Source: Muricea muricata (taxonomy: Eukaryota > Cnidaria > Anthozoa > Malacalcyonacea > Plexauridae). From it: DNA of 64,000 bases. Location: positions 124,001 to 188,000 of the forward strand of contig CAWLCR010000063.1 in the NCBI GenBank assembly GCA_963855995.1, in the 5' to 3' direction. Below the pieces are notes generated by a model. It had not been told where the DNA came from. It saw only the letters and a list, made by a program, of their open reading frames with translations, and ran no database searches. The translations under genes and the position numbers were made by a program. Of this stretch, positions 47,121-64,000 are shown one piece after another (the stretch's first letter is position 1; each line of letters opens with the position of its first letter).

Positions 47121-48595
47121 TATGGTCTTAAAAAAATGATAATTATATGGTCATATATCATTATATGGTCATTTCATACCACTATGGTATGAAATGAAAA
47201 AGGAATTGAAAGTAACCGGTATTAAAATGCCACCAAAGTCCAAACTTTAGACGTAATTTTTCCAAAAAATTAAAATTAATAACCAAAAAAAGAGTAATAA
47301 ATCTATAAAAAGGTTAAACTTTAAACAAGATTGTGAGTTTTAAAAGTTTTAAAAAGTTTATGAGTAAAATACTATAAATGTAAAAATTTCACAAAATGGC
47401 TCAAAATGCAATAATGTAGCGATATAAGCTAAAACAATAATATTACTACAAAAAGAAAAAAATATATATTATATATTCATTATCTTTGCAACTTTAGATC
47501 ATGTGAGAATTTGAGCTTCAATTTTAATGCTATAACCACTGGGCAAAAATCTAGAAACGAAGTGCATATTTTACCATAGAGGGAAATTTAGGAGCAATTA
47601 AGGACTCGTGGGAGTAAACGCAACTTCAAATAGCTAATATTTAAAATGGCGCTTGCATCTTTCAACATGACTGTGCGTTTAAAACATTTACACAATACTA
47701 GATGTGCCATATAAAGGCTGAAAAAATAGATAAATTGTGTTTCAACAATCAGAAGGCGAGTTAAATAATATATTTTGTTTGAATTGAATGATGAATTTTA
47801 CATATCATAGTGAAATCGTGTTGTACGAAAATCGTACTCCATTACAAGTAAAAGTAGTCCATTAAAAAACTACTTCGTTACTAGTAAATACAGTTTTTAA
47901 TTTTTACTTAAGTGTAGATTTACTTCATCACTGGCTAACACAGATGATTAAATGTTTCATTTCGTCAAAAGTATTAATCAACAAAACAACTTTCGTTGGC
48001 AGCCATTTCGACGAAAAAAAGCAAATTTACAGCAGTAAATGTTGCCTCAGAGTTACTGCGTTGGGAATCAGAAGGCTTAAAGGGATTTAGTAATAAATTT
48101 TTTGATTGGCTTATTGCCAAGAACTATTGAAATAGCCCTTAAATTTGTTGTTAGATTTTTAGTAGCATGTTAGTTTCTGATGAATTATTGAACGACAAAG
48201 ACACCAGCTATCCCCGATCTTTTTTTACAACTAGGTCTATTTTAATGACGTTAGAAGCAGGGAGGAAAGAGAGTTATTGCAATAGTTCTGAGCCATAAGA
48301 CAATCAAAAAATATATTGCCACATCTCTTTAAGGAAGCATTAGTTACTAAAGGAAATATGCAGTACTTCCATCTTGGGAAAAGCATTTTTTTATGTGGCT
48401 GCGCTATGTAGCAGTGCTTGCGCCATGAGAAAAGTAATTTCCTTATTTTTATGTGGCTGCGCTCGGCCATTTATGGGGAGTTCTTGGTCATTATTGTTTT
48501 TAGTACTAAAGCTAAAGCGAGAACATTACAGACCTTGAACGCCCATATTAGCCATTTTGAATATATAAAGCACTTCTTATGAATTGTTGTCCAAA
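47121..48595. other. Intron sequence, no gene recognised
   Basis: AT-rich. A short inverted repeat ATACCACTATGGTAT sits at 47177-47191. Frames on - at 48237-48734 show no recognisable domain. ATGTGGCTGCGCT is repeated at 48394 and 48451. Confidence 0.5.
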
Positions 48596-48599
48596 ATGC

Positions 48600-48685
48600 A
48601 CTCAGGTGACTCGTTGTTGCCAGGTAACCTGAACACACGTGATCGATTTTTGCCAATACGTGCGTGGACTTTGAGCAGTGATCGC
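48600..48685. repeat. Second copy of the GTTGTTGCCAGGTAACC repeat
   Basis: Matches 28478-28578 in the same orientation, with substitutions. A dispersed repeat, probably a MITE or SINE part. Confidence 0.65.
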
Positions 48686-48812
48686 ATCCGCCAATTTCCC
48701 CAAAAGTGAGAAAATAATATGAAAAATTATGCAAACAAGATAATTATCATTCGCGACTTTAGCTAACAAAAAAGTTGAAAGCTTTCAACAATTTCTATTT
48801 TTGTTTTTCTAG

Positions 48813-49121
48813 AATCGATACCAGCTGTTACACTTACCGAAGTTAAAGCATGGAGCTCCACGTCGTTGTTTGTCAACTGGACGAGTGTTTCAATAGCAGA
48901 CGGAAACATAACGGGTTACAGAATATGTTATCAGTTAACGGCAGGAGTTAATTGTTCAGGCAGCAATGTTAAGAATAAAACCGTTACTGAAAGTGGAATT
49001 ACATCTACGATTATAACAGGACTCAATGAATATACGGAGTACTACGTAGCAGCTGCTGTTGTTACAACCAAAGGTGTTGGACCTACTGGGAGGGAAACCA
49101 CAGGCACTACAAACCAAGATA
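48813..49121 (+). CDS. FN3 gene exon 2: one fibronectin type III domain
   Basis: The acceptor TTTTCTAG ends at 48812 and the donor ATA|GTAAGT starts at 49122. The exon is 309 nt (103 codons) with phase 1 at both ends, the usual symmetric layout for an FN3 exon. It reads SIPAVTLTEVKAWSSTSLFV, NWTSV (the conserved Trp), GNITGYRICYQLTAG (conserved Tyr), ITSTIITGLNEYTEYYVAAA (the GL-x-x-Y-T-x-Y block) and VVTTKGVGPTG. N-glycosylation sequons NWT, NIT, NCS and NKT suit an extracellular protein. With the signal peptide exon it would start a secreted or receptor-type FN3 protein. Later exons are not found before 64000. Confidence 0.78.
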
Positions 49122-49959
49122 GTAAGTATGCATACTGAATATATGCGTGCATGCGGATTATCCGGAAATAGGTCAGAATTAAGGTAAAACAGGCTCAATG
49201 CGCTCCTGCGTGTAACTGAATGAGAAATGAGTGGCGAATTGAGTGGTCCAACCATCTAGTCAGGGAGCATATATCATGAAATTAAGTCCCGTGGGATTTT
49301 CGTGAAAAAAGCAAGCTACCTATCTAGGAATGTTAATTGGGCCGCAATGATCATAAAAAATATTGTCGGCAATTTTGCGACCTGCTCCGACGGCTGCCAC
49401 AGGGGGTGGGGTGGGAGGACGTTTTCGCCATTACCGAAAAATCGATTTTTCTTTGTAACTTTTCGATTCTAAGGAAATCATTCATTTTGAAAGTTCCTAC
49501 CTCCCTAAACTAAGGGTCAATGAGCACAAAGAAGTTATATTCGGGGCAGTGATGTGTTTGCTGGACCAAAATGCATGCTAATTAAGTCCGCCATTAACGA
49601 AAACCGGATTTTTCACTCTGACTCAATGCAATTAAATTGGACCAAGATCAAAAATGAGGGTTTCTACCTCCCCAATTATATGGTCGATTAGGATGATAAT
49701 GCTAAATACATCACTTCATCATGTTATTTTGTGCGTGAATTGGAAATTAGTTGAAGACAGACATCGACTGTCAGTAATCTGCAAAACCTCATCTTCACAA
49801 AAAATGCCTTAAAAGGGTTCCGTGATTTTTAAAACATTGGATATGATGAAATAAATACTAATCATTTACAAGCCAATGATCAAGGGGTTATGCAACCCAA
49901 GAATCACGTTACTCTACAAACGCTGAAGTTCTGAGGTTACTACTGAAGAATGATTATCT
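49122..49959. other. No gene recognised (likely next intron)
   Basis: Includes a GGGGGTGGGGTGGGAGG run near 49400. The motif 'CCATTA(M)CGAAAA(M)CGATTTTTC' occurs twice (49430 and 49590), hinting at an internal duplication about 160 bp apart. Confidence 0.45.
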
Positions 49960-50208
49960 TCACGAAGTGTCTTCCTCGTCGTCTTCCTCGTCGTCTTCCT
50001 CGTCGTCTTCCTGGTCAGACGATGGGTTAGATGGGCAGTTTACACAAGGCTCATCATCATCACTGCATGCGCAAAGATAAGTGCAGTTGAGCCCTGCCTT
50101 CCTGCACTAACATCTGTTCGTTCCACATCCCTTGGTGCAACGGCGCTTGATGAGATGAAGAACAGCATCCGGGGCGGGTCGCTGCTGATCATCACTGTCA
50201 AAGTCAAA
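49960..50208 (-). pseudogene. Cysteine-rich (CXC-like) C-terminal fragment with acidic repeat tail
   Basis: On -: LHLIKRRCTKGCGTNRC, a stop (TAG at 50109-50107), CRKAGLNCTYLCACSDDDEP, CVNCPSNPSSDQ, then an acidic tail of EDDEEDDEEDD and a terminal stop (49962-49960). The spaced C-x-x-x-C-x-x-x-x-C-x-C...C-x-x-x-C-x-C pattern recalls Cys-rich tails of uncharacterised invertebrate proteins, probably zinc-binding. The tail is coded by a GTCTTCCTC minisatellite (49969-50011). The upstream protein is not visible. Confidence 0.5.
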
Positions 50209-50838
50209 TGATTCGAAATATACAGTATTTAATTGTGTAAAGTCTAATTATGCACACTTTATTTCGAATTACTTTAGTCTTATATTTGCTGAAACTATCG
50301 GCCGATAAAGCATTCTTTTATTTAACCTAGCACAGTTATCTCAGCTAAATAAATTGTACCTTTAATCGGCTTTTTAATCTTTTTTATACAATTCCGCGTT
50401 TTGTCCCCATTAACGGATTCCGTGTTTTATCTCCATTTCCGAATTCCGCTTCTGGATTCCGCGTTCTATTCTCATTTGCGGATTCTGCCTCCGGCTTACG
50501 CTTTCGCCATTCCTTTCCATTGTCCGTTTCCGCATGCATTTTATCTCAGCCCCTGATTTGAATTGTTTTTACTTCAAAGGTTCTACTTTTTTGTGCATCC
50601 TGTATTTATATATATATGTAACATGCCAGAAATTGGTTTATTGTATGTGTGAATTATTTTTAACAAAATTATAAAAGTACGTTTTATAAAATTTTAGAAA
50701 AAAACATTATACAAAACAAAGAAAGCGCAGTTTAAATGATTTTATATTTGCAGGCGAAACCATTTTCCCTTTACTTTTAAGGTTTTACGTTGTGTCAAAG
50801 CGCACGGTAAACTTGTCTTGGATGGTGGGGTGCTGCTA
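50209..50838. other. No gene recognised
   Basis: Contains degenerate repeats of 'GGATTCCGCGTT' / 'GATTCCGYGTTTT' at 50390-50475, a short tandem array. Otherwise AT-rich. Confidence 0.5.
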
Positions 50839-50903
50839 TACAGTGTGTATAAAAAAAAGGTAGACAAATCTGAAATCGCTCCCTTTTTCGCGAAGTGCCT
50901 TAA

Positions 50904-51654
50904 GGGGGTCCAATAGTAAAAAAATTTTTTGTGTGTTTTAATGCTATGCAGTTCATCTTTGGTCAGGTGTTAGGACATGGTACCACAAACATAAAAATAA
51001 GTTTTTCAAAGTTACCATTGCCATGGTTACCATGTTAATTACTCCCTGATGGTGAAAAATCCATATATTTGTAAACATGATATTTCAACAACTATGAATG
51101 ATAAAAATCTAAAATATCACATGATCTTGGAGATGAACCAGAACTATGGTGATTGAGGCAAAAATAATTTTTTTGCGGACAAAATATTGAAACTAGATAT
51201 TATCGAGATGATACTGACTGTCATAACTTGCATGCTATTGCAAATATTTTTATGATTCTGGTTCATCTTCAAGAGAATGTAACACAGAACACACACTGAA
51301 TGTTTGAAGTGAATAGCTTACATACTTCTTGAGGTATTGCGCATGCAATAATGGCGATTTGTGGTTTTCGGCAATTTGAGAAAAACTGCGTTAAAGTTTT
51401 TGCATGCGTTAGAATAACATTAGTCGAACAATGCTATGAAAAGGACACAATAGAGTAAACCAATTGCATACCATTATTTGCTCTGGGTAAAATCATGGTT
51501 TTACCCTAACACGGTGTAGAATTTGCTGAATTTCTCCGTTTATAATTCATTTTGTTGTTTGAAATTTTGGATATGTTTAGAGAACGCCGTTAACAATATT
51601 TTGTAAAACTCTTGAAAATCGATGAATTTTGAAATTATTTACTATTGGACCCCC
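50904..51654. mobile_element. TTAA-flanked MITE, 751 bp
   Basis: Terminal inverted repeats GGGGGTCCAATAGTAAA / inverse, flanked by TTAA at 50900-50903 and 51655-51658. No coding capacity. piggyBac- or Kolobok-type by target site. Confidence 0.9.
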
Positions 51655-52352
51655 TTAATGCACGATGTTTTGTATTAAGATAGATTGTTTTGGTACTTAT
51701 AATCTAGAACAAACTGGAAAAATGAGAAATTTAAAACTTTAAAACCCTGAGGGTTCTGTCTTTTACGGCAATTTAAATATTCCTTGCGCACAAAACTTAA
51801 ATGCTTAAAAGTAATTTTGACTTGGTAGATGGAAAATTTGTCCGGTGTGGTATTGCTGTACAAAATTTCAGAAAATTTGCCCTGGTCTAAGCCGTTCAAA
51901 ACGTCGCGCGAATTTCCATATTTTTAGCAAAATTAGCTTTGTGCATGTTTAATTTATGTATTTAATAAATTTGCATACAAATCCCAAGGAACATTTAATT
52001 AAAATTGGAACATTCCTTCAGAAAAACGATTCTTATTGAGAAAAATATACGTTCGCACGACGTTTTGAATGGCTTAAACTCAAATTTCTTGAAATTTTGA
52101 ACAGCAATAAAACACCTGACATATTTTCTACCTACCAACTCAAAATTACTTTTAAGCCTTTAAATTTCCCGCGCAAGCCATTTTTAATGTGTTTCAAAAT
52201 AGGCACACCCCTGGGTTTAAAACGTTTAAATTTCAGAATATTTTCATTTATTCTACACCGTAAGTACCCAAGCCATGTATATTAATAAAAAACTTCATAT
52301 TTCAAGCCGCTTTGCGAGGTTGAGAGTCGTTTCAAAATTGTCTACTTTTCTT

Positions 52353-52361
52353 TGATACACC
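52353..52361 (+). repeat. 9-bp target site duplication, left copy
   Basis: TGATACACC, identical to 59932-59940. The undisturbed site is known from the partner TIR of the mariner-like host, so the duplication is unambiguous. Confidence 0.9.
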
Positions 52362-52372
52362 TAGACTTGCTC

Positions 52373-52423
52373 CAAGTCTCTCTCTCGCGCGCGGAAAGGG
52401 GAAGGGGCGGAGAGAGAGACTTG
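52373..52423. repeat. Left terminal hairpin of the transposase-helicase element
   Basis: CAAGTCTCTCTCTC (52373-52386) pairs perfectly with 52410-52423, leaving a GC-rich loop. Its first bases are the last bases of the TIR. Confidence 0.85.
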
Positions 52424-52536
52424 TTAAACTTGACAGGATTTCAATCGTATTATAAATTCCGCGGGAAAATTAAAAGGGGCGGAGTTAATTGTAGTTAATT
52501 TCGCTGATGTAAATTTCATATAATACAATTTGCAAA

Positions 52537-56453
<3,917 letters not shown>

Positions 56454-56505
56454 GTTAGGTAGGATGCCTGTGTTGGGAACTGGTACATAATGGTATGTCA
56501 TATTC

Positions 56506-56817
56506 GTGGCCGTAAGAACCACGGGGGTAGGGGGGGGCTTGAGCCCCCCTAACTTCAAAGGCAGAGGGGCTGAGCCCCCCTAAAAATGATCTTTGAGTCT
56601 CGAAGTAATACACGTTTTTAACGGTTTACGGTCTTACACATGTCTTAATTCAATGATTATGGCAAAACTAAGTACTCGAATGTGCAGAAAAACATGCTTG
56701 AGCGTGCTAAAAATAGAAAAAAATTCCGGTGGGTGTGTCCCCGGACCCCCTAGCAGTACTTGTGCCTTCAGCGCTCGAAGAGCCCCCCTAACTTTTTTCA
56801 TCTTCCTACGGCCTTGG
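56506..56817. mobile_element. Short TIR element (hAT-like) between the convergent genes
   Basis: The imperfect TIR core GGCCGTARGAA lies at both ends, with GGGGGGCT/AGCCCCCC blocks inside, flanked by an 8-bp direct repeat TCATATTC (56498-56505 and 56818-56825). An 8-bp duplication is typical of hAT elements. Confidence 0.75.
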
Positions 56818-57137
56818 TCATATTCAATTACATTCAGTGTTAAGCACCCTTCCCCTTTCTGCAATAGAGAGACAAAATACACAGCAAGCATTTGTTAAAC
56901 TGTATAAAAAAAAAACAAACTTGCCCATTGCCAGCAAATGGAACTTTCCAGTAATAAATTTATATATGTTATGCAACTAGATGAAAGTGAGGCTGAATGG
57001 CCAAGCAATATGCTTCCTGACATGAAAATAATCTTAATGCCAAGCACCCGAGCTTCACTTTGAAATACAGTACTTCTACAGGTTGTAATGTAATTACTAG
57101 AAAAGTCTATTGATTATCTTGAATCAAACAAGTTAAA

Positions 57138-59665
<2,528 letters not shown>

Positions 59666-59830
59666 TACGAAATTTGATATAAAAGCAAACCTATAAAGTA
59701 TACTTCGAATCTCTCAGTTTAGTATTTAAATTGTAAATTTATTAAAACAATTAGGCAATTACAGTAAACAAAGTAACAAACTTCCCCCCCCCCGCAAAAT
59801 GCATATCAGACGCTGATTGGTTGATATGTC

Positions 59831-59852
59831 ACTGACCCATTTCTGGGTCAGT
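59831..59852. repeat. Short perfect hairpin near the helicase 5' end
   Basis: CTGACCCA-TTTC-TGGGTCAG, between the helicase start and the right terminal hairpin. It could be a regulatory or subterminal binding site. Confidence 0.55.
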
Positions 59853-59876
59853 AAATTTGGCGCGCTGCAAGTTTGA

Positions 59877-59920
59877 AAAGTCCGTATTTCTCAGGGTGGC
59901 GGGAAATAAATACGGACTTT
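59877..59920. repeat. Right terminal hairpin of the transposase-helicase element
   Basis: AAAGTCCGTATTT (59877-59889) pairs perfectly with 59908-59920, with an 18-nt loop. It mirrors the position of the left hairpin but has a different stem sequence. Confidence 0.85.
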
Positions 59921-59931
59921 GAGAAAGTCTA

Positions 59932-59940
59932 TGATACACC
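59932..59940 (+). repeat. 9-bp target site duplication, right copy
   Basis: TGATACACC, followed by the remainder of the mariner-like right TIR (CTGTA). Confidence 0.9.
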
Positions 59941-59947
59941 CTGTATA

Positions 59948-60849
59948 GTACCTCCTCGTCTCATGCAATTGAACCCATTTCAGATCATAGGAGTTTAAAT
60001 AGCTTACTTTTATTAGCCATTCACCAATCGTGTGATACGAGATATGTTGATTTTTATGCCGAAAGTCAAGAGGTTTGTTGGTATTGCCGAAAAGTTTACA
60101 CATTTTTCGTTGTACAGACTTAACTTTGTTGGATATGCAAATAATTAAACGTGTAGCGCATTGATCAGTATAATACTGGATCAGGCATTCAATGGCATCG
60201 AGTGAAGAAAACGAAAATGACAAATTTGGAGTACCAAGATGGCGGTCAATCAGCAGTTTCAATATTTATATAAACTTCCTTATTTTAAGGAAATTTACAG
60301 AAATTGAAAGCCTGTGTCTGAAAGATTAATCTTACACCCACAAAGGACACTGGACCTGGACTACCAAGATGGCGGCGATACTTCAAAATTTAATTATGAA
60401 TGCGAGATCCATTATCATACAAATCAATGGTGTAGCGTCACATTGCATACTGAATTAACAGTAGTAAAAATGTTGGACATTGATTTTGAACAACTGACTC
60501 TAATTTGGGTTAATAGAATCATACTAGCATACTCATGCAAATGCTGTAATTTGATTCGCTACTCTACCCACCAATCTATTGCTCTACTACTCTATCTATT
60601 GCTCGATAGATAGCGACTAGCAAAACAATAAATTGTCTGGGGTAATTAAAAGACATTTTGTCATAGTTAGTTTTGTAAAATGACAAAAGCGAGCTCGTAA
60701 TCTGACTGTTAAATGATATGTACTCGTAAATGTGTCCTAATTAGTTTCACACTGACTTTATTGCATAGCAAAGACTCTTGTTTAACGATTACGACATTTC
60801 GACTGTACAGGCAGATGAAAATGATAGGGCGATAATTGCAGTGGTTTAC
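59948..60849. other. No gene recognised
   Basis: A - frame (60262 downward) is open for about 100 codons (MKLLIDRHLGTPNLSFSFSS, then CISNKVKSVQRKMCKLFG) without a known domain. ACCAAGATGGCGG is repeated at 60232 and 60361. It may include the 3' UTR of the non-LTR fragment that follows. Confidence 0.4.
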
Positions 60850-61577
60850 AATTACGTGAAGATACAAAGTGACATGGTGATAGTTCCTTCTATATGCCAC
60901 AACACAGTCTTTTGCATTTCTCTACATATCCATTGCAATTCTTTCTCGTTTTTAAACAATTCTTTCACATCATCCTTCAGTTTTTTCATCCCTCCTCACA
61001 GACAACCAATAACTACTGGTATGATTTTCACTTTATATCCGTCCCGTCTTTCCCGTATTTCATAACACAGCTGCTGGTACTTTTTCACCTTCTCTTCTTG
61101 TTTTTTCTCTTTGTTCAATTCATTCGGCCATGCCATATCTATTATCATAATCTTTTTCTCTATTCTGTCTTCAAGCGTTAAATCGGGTCTTCTTGCCATA
61201 CAACTCTTCCTCATCCGATGTTCCCAATCCCAATATAGCTTTTTCCCATTGTTTTCAATCACTTTTCCTTTTTCCTATATCTCTGTGTACCATTTCGTTC
61301 CTTCTGGCAACAGTTTATTATCAATTGCCCAATGTACCGCTAGTACTTTTAATGCGTTATCATGTCTTCTTACATACTCTGATTCCGCCAACTTTTTGCA
61401 TCCTGCCAACAGATGTTGAACTGTTTCTCTAAATGCTCCACACAATCTACACTTGTCCTCATCCACTAGTCCTCTCAATTTCTTCCATACTTTTGTTTCA
61501 ATCATGTGTTCCTGCAATGTAAATATTGATGCTGTTTTTCTCGGGTCAGTGTTGCACTTCAACCAATCGTGATCTTC
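60850..61577 (-). pseudogene. RLE-type non-LTR retrotransposon, C-terminal fragment A
   Basis: On -, from the (AAT)n tract: a CCHC knuckle (CRLCGAFRETVQHLLAGC, then YVRRHDNALK) in one frame (61562-61275). A shift follows to MIENNGKKLYWDWEHRM and the restriction-like endonuclease core RPDLTLEDRIEKKIMIIDMA, WPNELN, EEKVKKYQQLCYEIRERR and KIIPVVIGCL, with GGMKKLKDDVKELF downstream, ending at a stop near 60856. Knuckle followed by RPD...D endonuclease is the layout of R2/R4/NeSL-type elements. RT is missing, so this is a 5'-truncated copy. Confidence 0.72.
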
Positions 61578-61578
61578 C

Positions 61579-61609
61579 TTTTATTATTATTATTATTATT
61601 ATTATTATC
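61579..61609. repeat. (ATT)n tract between two non-LTR fragments
   Basis: About 10 TTA repeats separate fragment A (on -) from fragment B (on +). Confidence 0.9.
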
Positions 61610-61616
61610 ATCACCC

Positions 61617-64000
<2,384 letters not shown>

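Larger units (their letters stand above)
30173..48812 (+). other. Putative 18.6-kb intron of the FN3 gene, filled with mobile elements
   Basis: Donor GTAAGA at 30173 and acceptor TTTTCTAG ending 48812. Inside lie SINE fragments, TTAA and C-rich MITEs, foldback repeats, a Penelope-like element with a nested TTAA element, an unknown ORF and a CR1-like LINE. The long retroelements in it (Penelope-like element 3 and the LINE) are on the - strand, antisense to the gene. The intron is inferred from matching phase and domain logic, not proven. Confidence 0.5.

Noticed and set aside
56593-56898. + frame of 101 codons
   Set aside because: Lies across the hAT-like MITE between two convergent genes and has no domain.
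61111-61432. Hydrophobic + frames rich in Phe and Leu at 60894-61432
   Set aside because: Antisense to the RLE non-LTR fragment A on -, whose knuckle and endonuclease motifs are clear.

Overview
This is a gene-poor, AT-rich window of animal nuclear DNA dominated by nested mobile elements. The mix points to a cnidarian, probably an anthozoan: Penelope-like retroelements with GIY-YIG endonucleases, tRNA-derived SINEs, a DUF6589-type transposase beside a RecQ-like helicase, an animal EnSpm/CACTA element with a DUF4806 partner, and RLE-type non-LTR elements. Families are named from memory of their motifs. The phylum is an inference.

Left third (1-15703): the 3' part of a Ty3/Gypsy retrotransposon on +, ending in a 639-bp LTR. 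Its reverse transcriptase is broken by about 2.6 kb of foreign DNA (553-3200). Its RNase H is split by a 10.8-kb EnSpm-like transposon (3840-14662) that carries a Tnp2-like transposase and a multi-exon DUF4806 gene, both on -. That transposon hosts a Tc1-like element, a GCGTCC-rich element, and a hairpin MITE with a 10-bp target duplication. No integrase remains between RNase H and the LTR.

Centre-left (15704-30000): a Mutator-like transposase remnant; a Penelope-like element (17757-20742) with a complete-looking hammerhead ribozyme motif; a second Penelope-like fragment between two (TA)n arrays; a broken multi-exon gene ending in a HIRAN-like domain; then SINE and MITE material.

Centre-right (30094-49121): two exons that fit one host gene on +. 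Exon 1 encodes a signal peptide and exon 2 a whole FN3 domain. Both junctions are phase 1, and an 18.6-kb intron separates the exons. The intron holds three TIR/MITE families, SINEs, a third Penelope-like element split by a TTAA-flanked element, a zinc-knuckle-like ORF and a CR1-like LINE.

Right (49122-64000): a mariner-like element (50839-59945) contains a TTAA MITE and, inside its right TIR, a 7.57-kb transposon (52362-59931) with a 9-bp target duplication. This inner element carries a decayed DUF6589-type transposase on + facing an apparently intact two-exon RecQ-like helicase on -. It is the most interesting system here and recalls helicase-encoding Academ elements. The window ends with three fragments of RLE-type non-LTR retrotransposons, all abutting (ATT)n arrays.

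No rRNA, functional tRNA, CRISPR or bacterial-type operon was seen. Apart from the FN3 gene, and possibly the HIRAN gene, almost all coding potential belongs to mobile elements, mostly broken.
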